Shown one piece after another: positions 8,301 through 13,538 of a DNA stretch of 13,563 nucleotides. The first letter of the stretch is position 1; each line of letters begins with the position of its first letter. A model generated the notes under the pieces. That model saw only the letters and a program-made list of their open reading frames with translations. It ran no database searches and was not told where the DNA came from. The position numbers and the translations under genes were made by a program. Source of the stretch: Porphyromonadaceae bacterium (GTDB taxonomy: Bacteria > Bacteroidota > Bacteroidia > Bacteroidales > Paludibacteraceae); NCBI GenBank assembly GCA_905372135.1, contig CAJPNS010000049.1:1-13563 (forward strand), in the 5' to 3' direction.

Positions 8301-8854
8301 CTACCATACCCACCTACTTCTGTATGGACGACTTCGGCGGCGACCGACCGTTAACAACGTTTGCCGATACCGTATCTGCCGAAGTGGGCAAAACAAAGAT
8401 GGTAAATCTGAATACCCTACTGCCCGCCGTCGACACGAAGGGAGCAAGTATCGAGTATGCTATCACCGACGAGGCAGACAATACCCTTGCAGATATCTCT
8501 GTGGTCGGCATAAGGCTCAAGATTACCGCTCATAAGGCAGGAAAGAGCAATATCGTACTGCGTCGTACTGTCAAAGGTGAGAGCGAATTTATCGTTCTGT
8601 GGTTGAAGTTCGAAAATACCACCACCGATACCGACTTAGCCGATACCGAAAGTATCATAATATCGCCTAATCCGGCTACCGATTCGTTTAGTGTCAACCG
8701 CAGCGGCACGCTCGAAATATTTACTCTTTCGGGCAAAAAGGTTTACTCCGATGTCGGTTATCGCTCGGGCGAAACGGTAAATATTACAGGTTATAGTCAA
8801 GGTACTTATATCGTGAAAATCGATGGTAAGGCGATGAAACTTATTGTCAGATAA
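2327..8854 (+). CDS. Giant T9SS-secreted modular surface protein with CUB-like repeats, beta-helix and DUF4465 (BtuH-like) domain, under a B12 riboswitch
   Basis: This exported 2175-residue protein probably sits on the cell surface. Domains by residue: signal peptide 1-20 (cleavage after LFA); CUB-like 42-158; CUB-like 188-295; BNR-neuraminidase N-terminal-like (PF14873 type, with NNYFLLKYDI) 298-445; CUB-like 452-586; BNR-N-like (NNYFWVTYDI) 587-736; CUB-like 750-857; BNR-N-like (FWLVYDA) 857-1006; right-handed parallel beta-helix 1007-1467, ending in TDIDGKARN...IGAYEF; Fn3-like 1475-1569; jelly-roll 1572-1701; Ig/PKD-like 1704-1782; jelly-roll of DUF4465 type 1787-2008 (ATFDDLYL, SYWW, GSSNYAVVYP, FYLADYR, WQWLDLRSLG, CMDDFGG); Ig-like linker 2008-2100; T9SS type A sorting domain 2108-2175 with SPNPATDSF at 2113-2121. 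I recall DUF4465 as the fold of the Bacteroides B12-binding lipoprotein BtuH. With the riboswitch upstream, a corrinoid-capture role is inferred, not shown. An adhesin or glycan binder is the alternative. The start at 2327 is fixed by the signal peptide. No frameshift is seen. Confidence 0.88.
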   Translation: MKKLNIILFVMCLFSVGLFAQQSVNMPGTDGQEKTQAVTSDLLFYDAGGDVGPIPTAQQVTGITFIPPTGKMIQIVFDTIDLQGGSKIVLWNGAKSLNSEDDGFGNIEYSLPSGGDATYAMNMGNTVFTSSAADGAVTVFFSNANGTGSGWKATVKLITPTITPQIPTGDVLMSSTPAIYLIGSTPVNFYDDGGASGNISQNFEGRVTFAPTNAGKKIKVTFSSLQLFNTSTIGRNDILKIYNGKNTANDSLIATLLKNPTPLTLKSSAANGALTVYLKSTTGYPKPGFAAVVEEYTPQNMVFDNVTLKQTPAEVVAGDKEQPVLYINVATSDNNNPLTVSKLNFNTNGTFANIEKAYLYYLGNDTTGVAHKVGEVNVAADNFDITLATPQTLLEGNNYFLLKYDIKTDAAQGVSIDAGCTSVVVGGTTHTTTAPHPTGSLTVNNTYVSAVGTFSKTIYGDWQFISKKAMFGNHYEAEMGNQVITFLPGIPNSKVQIDFSEFAVYISTNSYPGSVKAKFEIYSGVGTSGTPLWKADVANQYTGPGSTIRSKSADGALTIVFNANTSALYYQYTRKGWKAIVSLHQSVPMTFSRVDVMQKDTSFVTPGTTKAEIIGINVVTSGDLTPLTLNSVNVGLKGCEAKVKKVSLYHSDGNSFATDSLVGTLQAPLSANAVIALAQPFALSAGNNYFWVTYDIDSTATSGSFMDALVSEVNVGGTTHTVANGDPAGRREVKNVYLFRGDDVVNVNGKLMFYDNGGPNANYNPTASGAVTFKPRAGEVIKIVFNYINTKYNDYFKVRNGGQTGEEIAEYSGTTLEGDKLPRPIVSTATDGSLTIEFKDPSGTYNKGWEIEVYSIVPRPLAISNITATAVSGSSMFKGGQEQMLKIDVSVEGERDTLNISSFDFSAAGSNNIGADIAKVRLYATGIIDAFAAHNEYAHNDTAVLRINGSTAIVKEGVYKFWLVYDASSSATVGNAVTAKLDSVKAGTQWITPSATATASRNIVGGFSGTYTVGDASANYPTIKAAIDAMKDGIDGKVVFNIVNGIYDQTVVIPHIPGASPENTITIKSESGNPQDVTIQYDKYVLPKFQGKDLGIFSINGADYITIENITVKAGKLGYPANILVNNISNHVTVRNCRIEAPRGTSTYQSRADYLVRVEAKDSLYRNSDYFTLENSTLDGGNVAVCIYGTNYVRLPKQKEARIAGNTFVNQSRRCIYMTKEDGGIIENNTFTISGTATTSEFLGIDAVMMGNTIIRGNRFYADSTAGKTYTLHLRQAGKEEMLPGRNKVYNNQIIIDSVGGTYASYGIECNEPLKNVDIVYNSINIRHTNGIAHGNIHFAGNKSHLTEGVLVANNILQNSAPKGEVYNLNNNGYLAGITFKNNGYYTVSDTIASIGSTEYNFAGWNTVSGDQNSIVEQAQFVDPSSSLDLSDLGSLAAASPIGYVTTDIDGKARNASTPTIGAYEFVLPTPEFAAGYPYITDIKANSAKAKIKTLVNGKVFFLAKLSSEAAPSVAQVIAADSIDINKSVEKEVTIGNLNSSSEYKAYFVIKTTYGSLSGVIVISAFSTPNAPTEVSTFENVTVATGDFVDGTAQFSGFEVKPITDGQGSNNHKAAKLVRDSVSVTINNSTEGLTLTGFYFKSDTAVSLNAYKGTVNVGSRTLSATAGKWVFIDLKAFGKITTVVLKGTGNIMIDDFSGAPQPLTSTLPADTIVNENMSVLLGADINGGVVPYTYSWTNAHRDTLSSNDKLNLTAQKTDVVTLVVTDAWGNTHKAKIVVTVRGTAKVATFDDLYLPAESYWWGDTVPNYKNTFYSGSYSFANSMIPYSQTWGLFGYSNKTSKSFDPNQFITDQFNSVVGHGVNGSSNYAVVYPSHVMGHTMVVPTHKPQGDSIRGCYITNNAWVKYVSIHGTGTNSNGKQDANTPFTTGDWVKLTAKADNGKSVSFYLADYRSSNPADHYLIESWQWLDLRSLGVVKNVTFTMDGTRHNQYGTTIPTYFCMDDFGGDRPLTTFADTVSAEVGKTKMVNLNTLLPAVDTKGASIEYAITDEADNTLADISVVGIRLKITAHKAGKSNIVLRRTVKGESEFIVLWLKFENTTTDTDLADTESIIISPNPATDSFSVNRSGTLEIFTLSGKKVYSDVGYRSGETVNITGYSQGTYIVKIDGKAMKLIVR

Positions 8855-8883
8855 AATCTCCCGCAAGGGATATCATAGAAGAT

Positions 8884-8920
8884 GGACGGAGTGCCTTGAT
8901 GGTACTTCGTCCTTTTCTTT
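8884..8920 (+). terminator. Intrinsic terminator after the giant surface protein gene
   Basis: A 12-bp stem pairs ggacggagtgcc (8884-8895) with ggtacttcgtcc (8901-8912), with two G-U wobbles, around a five-base loop. The T-rich tract ttttcttt follows at 8913-8920. It begins 30 bases after the stop codon, so the giant gene is transcribed alone from the riboswitch promoter. Confidence 0.85.
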
Positions 8921-8934
8921 ATGCTCTTTTCGGG

Positions 8935-9021
8935 GAAAAAGACTATACTTTTCTATGAAAAAGACTATACTTTTTGGATAAAAAGACCGTACTTTTGTGG
9001 GAAAAGACCGTACTTTTTTTT
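8935..9021. repeat. Four tandem copies of a 22-bp AT-rich repeat
   Basis: The core GACYRTACTTTT is preceded by a run of A's and starts at 8941, 8963, 8985 and 9006, a period of 22, 22 and 21 bases. The first two copies read gactatac and the last two gaccgtac. The four bases between units vary. Within each unit AAAAG and CTTTT form a small dyad around six central bases. The array lies between the terminator of the giant gene and the promoter of the acyltransferase gene. It resembles the 22-23 bp minisatellite repeats known inside Porphyromonas MITE-like elements, but I cannot confirm sequence identity. Confidence 0.8.
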
Positions 9022-9052
9022 CACAATCCCTCTCCCACTACAGCCGAACAGA

Positions 9053-9083
9053 TTGCCCGTATTGTAATTTATTACTAATTTTG
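9053..9083 (+). promoter_or_regulatory. Bacteroidetes-type promoter for the acyltransferase gene
   Basis: TTG at 9053-9055 is followed after 20 bases by TAATTTTG at 9076-9083, an exact TAnnTTTG -7 box with ideal spacing. The start codon of the acyltransferase lies 43 bases downstream of the -7 box. Confidence 0.75.
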
Positions 9084-9126
9084 CCCGAAATTTTTAGAAT
9101 ACACAGACTTAACTTGTTTACAAACG

Positions 9127-10056
9127 ATGAAGTACCATAAAGACCTCGACTTCTTCAGAGCTATTTTAATGTGCTTAGTCATACTTATCCATATAGTAAA
9201 TTTTGGCGATATATATCCATCGACGAAGGGTGCCATACTGTCTTTTATGATGCCGACTTTCTTGGTGATTACAGGCTTTCTGGTCAATATCGACAAATCG
9301 GTCAAAGATTTCATCATTTACATCTGGCAGATAGCTTTGCCTTATACCATTTTTGTAGTCGGATACGCTGCTATGTCATTATATTTGCCTGTACGCGACG
9401 GTATAAAAGTCTTCGATATAGCCACTATCTCAGATATTCTTTTGGTTAAGTCGATAGGTCCGTATTGGTTTTTCCACACAATGATTGTGTGCGGGATTAT
9501 ATATTACATTACATTCCGTATTTTTCCTAAAATAGATCTTACCGCGAAATATTCGCTTTTTGCCTCTGCCCTCATTGCTGTCTCATTGTGGACTCCTCTC
9601 TTGAGTATCAAAATGGCTGCTTACTATTTTATCGGAGTAGGTATCAGGCTGTATGTCGGTGATTTCTCGCGGATATACAAAAAAAGTTTCTGGCCTATAA
9701 TTCCTTTTGGCTTATTGATTACTCAAACCGCTTTTCACGATTGGGGCACAATATCGACGCTGATATGCGTATTGTCGTTCCTATGTTTTTCTTCGTTTTT
9801 CTTCTCTTTTCTACGAGGACGAGCCGAAGCGGTAGTAGCATATATAGGACGCAACACCTTTCCTATCTACATTTTTCACCCGATATTTACGATGATGTCA
9901 AAGTTCTTGTTGCCTCTTTTCAGATTTGAGCCCTCGGGTATATTGCATGCACTTTTTACCATCTCGATAAGTATTGTCGGAAGCATCTATATCGCTAAGG
10001 TCTTAGATTGGTCTCGTCTGTCGTACCTATTGGGGCGACAAAAGCTATTGCGATAA
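9127..10056 (+). CDS. Acyltransferase-3 family integral membrane O-acyltransferase
   Basis: This 309-residue polytopic inner-membrane protein belongs to the acyltransferase-3 (OafA/NodX-like) family. Members move acetyl or other acyl groups onto sugars of surface polysaccharides or similar acceptors. The N-terminus YHKDLDFFRAILMCLVILIH carries the family R-x10-H pattern (R11, H22) in the first membrane helix. MMPTFLVITGFLV is the usual second-helix sequence. About eight to ten hydrophobic helices follow. GPYWFFHTMIVCG near residue 118 and AYIGRNTFPIYIFHPIF near residues 238-254 match conserved family segments. The length is at the short end of the family (about 330-380) with no extra periplasmic domain. 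It has its own promoter at 9053-9083 and no visible partner gene on this strand, so it is probably transcribed alone. The acceptor cannot be predicted. Confidence 0.87.
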   Translation: MKYHKDLDFFRAILMCLVILIHIVNFGDIYPSTKGAILSFMMPTFLVITGFLVNIDKSVKDFIIYIWQIALPYTIFVVGYAAMSLYLPVRDGIKVFDIATISDILLVKSIGPYWFFHTMIVCGIIYYITFRIFPKIDLTAKYSLFASALIAVSLWTPLLSIKMAAYYFIGVGIRLYVGDFSRIYKKSFWPIIPFGLLITQTAFHDWGTISTLICVLSFLCFSSFFFSFLRGRAEAVVAYIGRNTFPIYIFHPIFTMMSKFLLPLFRFEPSGILHALFTISISIVGSIYIAKVLDWSRLSYLLGRQKLLR

Positions 10057-10076
10057 CCCACATATTTTTTTACGAC

Positions 10077-10108
10077 AAAAAAAGAGACTGTTACCTCGTG
10101 TGTAACAG
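10077..10108 (-). terminator. Intrinsic terminator closing the leftward Rhs/lipoprotein cluster
   Basis: A 7-bp stem pairs ctgttac (10088-10094) with gtaacag (10102-10108) around a 7-base loop. On the minus strand it is followed by tctcttttttt (A-run 10077-10083 on the plus strand), the layout of a leftward terminator. It lies in the 135-base gap between the convergent acyltransferase and lipoprotein genes. It may also weakly serve the plus strand, where cttatttgtat follows the stem. Confidence 0.65.
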
Positions 10109-10191
10109 CTTATTTGTATACTGATTGTATTTTATTTACTAACAATAAGAGAAAGTCTTGTTTTGCATATACCAAAAGGAATCATTGATTA

Positions 10192-10581
10192 TCAGATACC
10201 TAAACGCGTACTTTTTTTGCGTTTTAGTATTACGTCCTTATATTTTATTTTCTGATTGAGTATTACCATACGAAAACATCTATCATTCCAATAATCAGGC
10301 GTTAATACTTGCAAAGGATCGTTATCTTCGCAACAATTTAATATAATAGTATCTCGATTAATTGTAAATTTACCGCTACAGTTAGGTTTAGGATTCCACT
10401 CTACATTATAAGATATTTCTACATAAAAAGTACTATCCTCTTTTAGTGTCAAGGTATATTCTTTCAACTTAGATTTTCTATAATACGTTCCAAAGATATT
10501 TTTGTGTGACGAACAACTATAAATACATAAACACACACAAATACTAAGTACGGATATTTTTATTCTCATCATTATTTTCAT
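10192..10581 (-). CDS. Small putative lipoprotein, possible immunity-type protein
   Basis: A 129-residue protein that I do not recognise by name. The N-terminus is a lipoprotein signal: a basic start, a hydrophobic stretch, then IYSC with the acceptor Cys at 23. Met4 or Met5 could also be the start, as the first codons read MKIMMR. No acidic surface-export signal follows the cysteine, so a periplasm-facing membrane anchor is more likely than the cell surface. The mature part is beta-strand-like: FGTYY, TLTLKEDSTFYVEI, CSGKFTINRDTIILNC, and the terminal DVILKRKK. This order matches the protein at 10833-11219 and suggests paralogy. The gene is very AT-rich, unlike the genes at 1-10056. It is last in the leftward cluster headed by the Rhs tip, which makes an immunity or accessory role plausible but unproven. 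Confidence 0.75.
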   Translation of the reverse strand: MKIMMRIKISVLSICVCLCIYSCSSHKNIFGTYYRKSKLKEYTLTLKEDSTFYVEISYNVEWNPKPNCSGKFTINRDTIILNCCEDNDPLQVLTPDYWNDRCFRMVILNQKIKYKDVILKRKKSTRLGI

Positions 10582-10631
10582 TTGTTATTTTTAGGTTCAA
10601 GATAATGTCTTCTCCGTACCACGCAAGATAT

Positions 10632-10832
10632 TTATTTCGTATCCTTATTCAAAACCAACGTTTTAAGAACAGAGCCTATCGGTAGCTTATTAATATTCTT
10701 TTCTATCAAAATTGTATCCAATACATCGAACCCCAAAAATGTGTCATAAAGTTCCCCCTATTCCACCAAAGGCGGCGACACACAAAGCTTTTGAGAGCAA
10801 AGGACAATAATAAAGTGCGTGGTATTAGCTGC
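10632..10832 (-). pseudogene. Possible remnant of a small gene between the two lipoprotein genes
   Basis: Directly after the stop of the gene at 10833-11219, the same minus-strand frame reads on for 24 codons to a TAG at 10758-10760. It then continues for 41 codons to a TAA at 10632-10634. The second part reads like a protein tail: FLGFDVLDTILIEKNINK followed by LPIGSVLKTLVLNKDTK. No start codon with a credible leader is present, and the stretch 10750-10790 is richer in G and C than its surroundings. It may be the decayed end of another small gene of the cluster, or a chance open frame in AT-rich DNA. Confidence 0.3.
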
Positions 10833-11219
10833 CTATTTCTTCCGTTTCAAAACGGTATTACCCAATTTTAATTTGTTTTTACCCAAAACTTTTATTTTAA
10901 GAGTTCCTTCAATATAACTCCCTCCCTGCAATGCTTTTTCAATATCACTCAAAATAGGATTATTATTACACCTTATCTCTATTACACCATCATTAAGCAT
11001 AGCCCATTCGCCTCGACATTCAATCTTTGACAAATCAAAAGTTTTTTTCAACGAACAAGTATTATCCATATTCAATTCCAACAACACGTAAGTAGATAAT
11101 GGATTTTTCCCGCCTTCTACTCCATCAAATGTACCGCACAAATAAGCAACACTAAATTGTTGGCTTTTACAAGATAGAGATAGTATCAAAATGGTTGAGT
11201 ATGCTATAATTTTTCTCAT
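10833..11219 (-). CDS. Small putative lipoprotein, paralogue-like to the gene at 10192-10581
   Basis: A 128-residue exported protein that I do not recognise. The start MRKIIAYSTILILSLSC is a short lipoprotein-type signal with the acceptor at Cys17. The residue at -3 is Ser, so the lipobox is imperfect. No acidic residues follow the cysteine that would act as a Bacteroidetes surface-export signal. The mature region has CGTFDG, YVLLELNMDNTCSLKK, CRGEWAMLNDGVIEIRC and the terminal NTVLKRKK. These align in order with the 129-residue neighbour (GTYY, TLTLKEDSTFYVE, CSGKFTINRDTIILNC, DVILKRKK). The fold is probably a small beta barrel or sandwich. It lies 54 bases after the lipoprotein gene upstream and has no promoter of its own that I can see. 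Function unknown; its place in an Rhs-led cluster hints at immunity. Confidence 0.77.
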   Translation of the reverse strand: MRKIIAYSTILILSLSCKSQQFSVAYLCGTFDGVEGGKNPLSTYVLLELNMDNTCSLKKTFDLSKIECRGEWAMLNDGVIEIRCNNNPILSDIEKALQGGSYIEGTLKIKVLGKNKLKLGNTVLKRKK

Positions 11220-11273
11220 CTTTTATAATATATTCCTTGAAGTGTTCTTATATTGTAATTTACAGGTAGTCCT

Positions 11274-11780
11274 CTATCTTTGCTGTATATTGTCGTAATC
11301 AATGAATTGCACCAAATACCATTTGTTGTTTATTTTTTCAAACAATATCTCATACCACGCTTCCGATGCATTATTCCAACCGGCAACATATTTAATTTTC
11401 GTTTCACTTATCGTATCAAAAACAGCAAACCAATATTCTTCATTCCGTTCCTGAAGTAATTCTGATTTTAGAAATTTCCAATTGTCTCTGTCTATTAAGA
11501 CGATGTCATAACAAGTTTCGTCGTATTCACTCCACAGTAATTTTTTATCGTTACATTTGGTAGAATCAAGTTCATTTTTATCAACTATGGCATAAGAATC
11601 TGATATATATAATCTTGATTTCTGAAAAATAGAGTCTTCTCTAAATCTACTAATAAAACTACCAAACGATTTGGCATCAATCCCCGAAACACTATTCGAC
11701 TTATTTTTAGAGCATTGACGACAACTCGTTAAAAAACAAACAGGTAATAACACCCAAAATATTATTATTGTTTTTTTCAT
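11274..11780 (-). CDS. Putative lipoprotein, DUF4348-like
   Basis: A 168-residue protein with a textbook lipoprotein signal, MKKTIIIFWVLLPVCFLTSC, and lipobox LTSC with Cys20 as acceptor. The residues after it (RQCSKNKS) are basic or polar, not acidic, so it probably stays anchored facing the periplasm. The pattern FISRFREDSIFQKSRL (about residues 43-58), then paired Trp-containing segments and NNKWYLVQFIDYDN near the end, resembles the Bacteroidales family DUF4348 as I remember it. That family has no known function. A -7 promoter box lies at 11823-11830, so this gene may start a sub-transcript with the two lipoprotein genes downstream. It is AT-rich like its neighbours. Existence is well supported; the family name is tentative. 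Confidence 0.8.
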   Translation of the reverse strand: MKKTIIIFWVLLPVCFLTSCRQCSKNKSNSVSGIDAKSFGSFISRFREDSIFQKSRLYISDSYAIVDKNELDSTKCNDKKLLWSEYDETCYDIVLIDRDNWKFLKSELLQERNEEYWFAVFDTISETKIKYVAGWNNASEAWYEILFEKINNKWYLVQFIDYDNIQQR

Positions 11781-11822
11781 GGTTCAAAATAACTTTAAGC
11801 GGTATTTCCTCAAATTTTTGAG

Positions 11823-11830
11823 CAAAGGTA
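11823..11830 (-). promoter_or_regulatory. Promoter -7 box ahead of the DUF4348-like gene
   Basis: Read on the minus strand, 11830 to 11823 is TACCTTTG within ttattacctttgc. This is the same extended -7 sequence as the riboswitch promoter at 1941-1952. It lies 42 bases before the start codon at 11780. No TTG is found at the right distance upstream, so the -33 element is missing or divergent. Confidence 0.45.
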
Positions 11831-11895
11831 ATAAAAACACGAAAAAATAAAAGAGACTTTTTAAAATCAAATAAACGAAAGTTCAACTTATCTCT

Positions 11896-12498
11896 TTATA
11901 ATAATTTGAAATCTCGAAGTTCTTCCATACTTATATCACTATATAGAGTTATTAGCAGTTTATAGAAATCGATAAATTTTCTATTATAATGGTATGTTAT
12001 ACGTTGATTATACATAACAATAGTATCTCCATACTCTCGCCATAAATTCGTAGCTATATCCATTTTTTTTAAAAGCACTATTTTCCCTTTTTTATATCCT
12101 CTTACACTCATTAAAGGATAATCTGTCATAATATATTTTTCTTGCGCTTCATGCGAAGTTTTGTAATATATTCTTTCACTTTTTAGAATAAAGAAATCAT
12201 TTACATAAGAGACCAACTTGTTTCTGTCAATACTATTTATAAAAATAACGCAACTATCTGTCTTCCAAAACTTCAATCTTATATTATCGTTGGATATTGA
12301 TAATTTAAAAAACACATATACAGGAAAAACACCACAATCAAGCGTTACACTATCTATGTCATTTGCAAGACTTACATTATCCTGATGATAATATCGAATA
12401 CCTAAGCTATAAGCATTAGTTGAAGTACTATTGTAAAAAAACAAAAGCACAAAAAACATTGTCAAATATCTATTATTCATGATAATACCAATATACAT
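11896..12498 (-). CDS. Putative exported protein directly downstream of the Rhs tip, candidate immunity protein
   Basis: A 200-residue protein of no family I recognise. Its ATG at 12498 directly follows the TAA of the Rhs gene (stop codon 12501-12499), which implies translational coupling. A second Met at residue 7 (12480) starts a better signal peptide, MNNRYLTMFFVLLFFYNSTSTNA with cleavage near residue 29, so the true start may be 12480. The mature protein is AT-rich coded, basic, and has many Tyr and Ile residues. It contains YHQDN, SVTLDCGVFPVYVFFKLS and a C-terminal ITLYSDISMEELRDFKLL. There is no lipobox cysteine, so it is probably periplasmic. A gene immediately 3' of an Rhs C-terminal domain is the standard position for the cognate immunity gene. 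Function is inferred from position only. Confidence 0.75.
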   Translation of the reverse strand: MYIGIIMNNRYLTMFFVLLFFYNSTSTNAYSLGIRYYHQDNVSLANDIDSVTLDCGVFPVYVFFKLSISNDNIRLKFWKTDSCVIFINSIDRNKLVSYVNDFFILKSERIYYKTSHEAQEKYIMTDYPLMSVRGYKKGKIVLLKKMDIATNLWREYGDTIVMYNQRITYHYNRKFIDFYKLLITLYSDISMEELRDFKLL

Positions 12499-13470
12499 TT
12501 ACTTTTTAACTTTTTTCTCCTCATTAAGATATTTTTCGTACGATAAGTTTACATGAGACTTATATTTATCTGTAACAGTGCCCCAAAAGATAGAATTCAT
12601 AATGTTTTTATAGGCTAAACTGTGATTCTTCTTTGTAAATGCTATTTTATACAGCTTATGAGAATACCACTCATGGATAATACCTGTCGCCTGTATATTT
12701 TCAACAGTTGCCTCATAAGAATTATTCCAATGATCACTATTAAATGTTATTTCACCACTACGTGTATCTGTTCCCCACAATCTATCTTGAGGAGCATTTT
12801 CATCAAACGACACTTTTCCTCCTTTTAGTTTTTTCATGCTAAATTTCTGTTCAAAAATCTGTTTCCCTTCGGCTTGGCTAAGTACATGATTTACTATATT
12901 TTCTTTTGCAGAATTATTTATAGCTCCATCTTGTGCCGCTTTTTCAAAGGTACTTACCGTCTCTTTGCTGTTGCTACCGATGTTTAAAAGGTCTTCTGCT
13001 GTCATAGACGAGAAATCTTTTCTGTCTCCACTGTAAATTATTATTCGTCCGGTAAACCCTTCTTTTGTATTTCCTAAATGATTGCCTTTTAAATCATACA
13101 CAGGCTCTGTTTCCATACCATCCGGATCCACGAGCATCACCGGATTATTCGCACAGTAGGCGTACGGTGATAGACTTGGATACTTGTACCACATCGGGTC
13201 GGTGGAGTTGAATATACTTAATCGTGAGTCGTAGTAGCGGGCTTCGTAGTAGCTGTAGCCCGTCTCGTCGTCTTTCTCCTTGCCATTGAATTTATACGCC
13301 GAGCCGAAGTAGCCATGATGGCGTATATCTACCCAATCTTCGCCGTATGGCAGGTAGGCTATCTGCTGCACCACATCTGCAGCGTCGTCGGTTATGAGCG
13401 TGGCACTGCCGAGATGGTCGGTGTGGTAGTAGATATAAAGTAGTTTATGTTGTCGTTTTTTTGTATGCAC
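12499..13470 (-). CDS. Short orphan Rhs protein: Rhs repeat-associated core plus variable C-terminal domain with HEWYSH
   Basis: This 323-residue protein is the C-terminal tip of an Rhs/YD-repeat polymorphic toxin without the long YD-repeat body. Residues 15-118 are the Rhs repeat-associated core: YHTDHLGSATLITD, FNGKEKDDETGYSYYEARYY, NSTDPMW, SPYAYCANNPVMLVDPDG ending at 118. Residues 119-323 are the variable domain, with HEWYSH at 266-271 inside GIIHEWYSHK, a possible metal or catalytic site. The pattern recalls C-termini of other Bacteroidetes Rhs proteins, but I cannot name the activity. The core is coded by roughly 50% GC DNA; the variable part is clearly more AT-rich, the usual sign of a swapped tip. 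There is no signal peptide. ATG 13470 is the only ATG before an in-frame stop upstream. The exported protein gene at 12498 abuts its stop. Either this is a functional small effector, or a silent cassette for recombination with a full-length rhs elsewhere. Confidence 0.85.
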   Translation of the reverse strand: MHTKKRQHKLLYIYYHTDHLGSATLITDDAADVVQQIAYLPYGEDWVDIRHHGYFGSAYKFNGKEKDDETGYSYYEARYYDSRLSIFNSTDPMWYKYPSLSPYAYCANNPVMLVDPDGMETEPVYDLKGNHLGNTKEGFTGRIIIYSGDRKDFSSMTAEDLLNIGSNSKETVSTFEKAAQDGAINNSAKENIVNHVLSQAEGKQIFEQKFSMKKLKGGKVSFDENAPQDRLWGTDTRSGEITFNSDHWNNSYEATVENIQATGIIHEWYSHKLYKIAFTKKNHSLAYKNIMNSIFWGTVTDKYKSHVNLSYEKYLNEEKKVKK

Positions 13471-13530
13471 GAGCAGAGGTAATAAATAAGGTTCAAGACT
13501 TAGTTAACTCATGTTTTCTCGATTTTCGGG

Positions 13531-13538
13531 CAAAATTA
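13531..13538 (-). promoter_or_regulatory. Promoter -7 box for the Rhs-led leftward cluster
   Basis: On the minus strand 13538 to 13531 reads TAATTTTG, an exact TAnnTTTG box, about 60 bases ahead of the Rhs start codon. The surrounding 16 bases (13524-13539) are identical, in reverse complement, to 9075-9090 at the acyltransferase promoter. The -33 element would fall at or beyond the window edge and cannot be judged. Confidence 0.5.

Noticed and set aside
8935..9021. CRISPR array
   Set aside because: The four repeats are directly adjacent with only about four variable bases between cores, so there are no spacers of 25-40 bases, and no cas genes are present.
11840..11895. Leftward terminator after the gene at 11896 (aaagaga/tctcttt with a long loop)
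   Set aside because: The stem is only seven A/T-rich pairs with a loop of about 40 bases, so it is too weak to call, although the position would fit.
12622..12828. 68-codon plus-strand open frame inside the Rhs gene
   Set aside because: It is antisense to the Rhs variable domain, with no promoter or similarity. It is a shadow.
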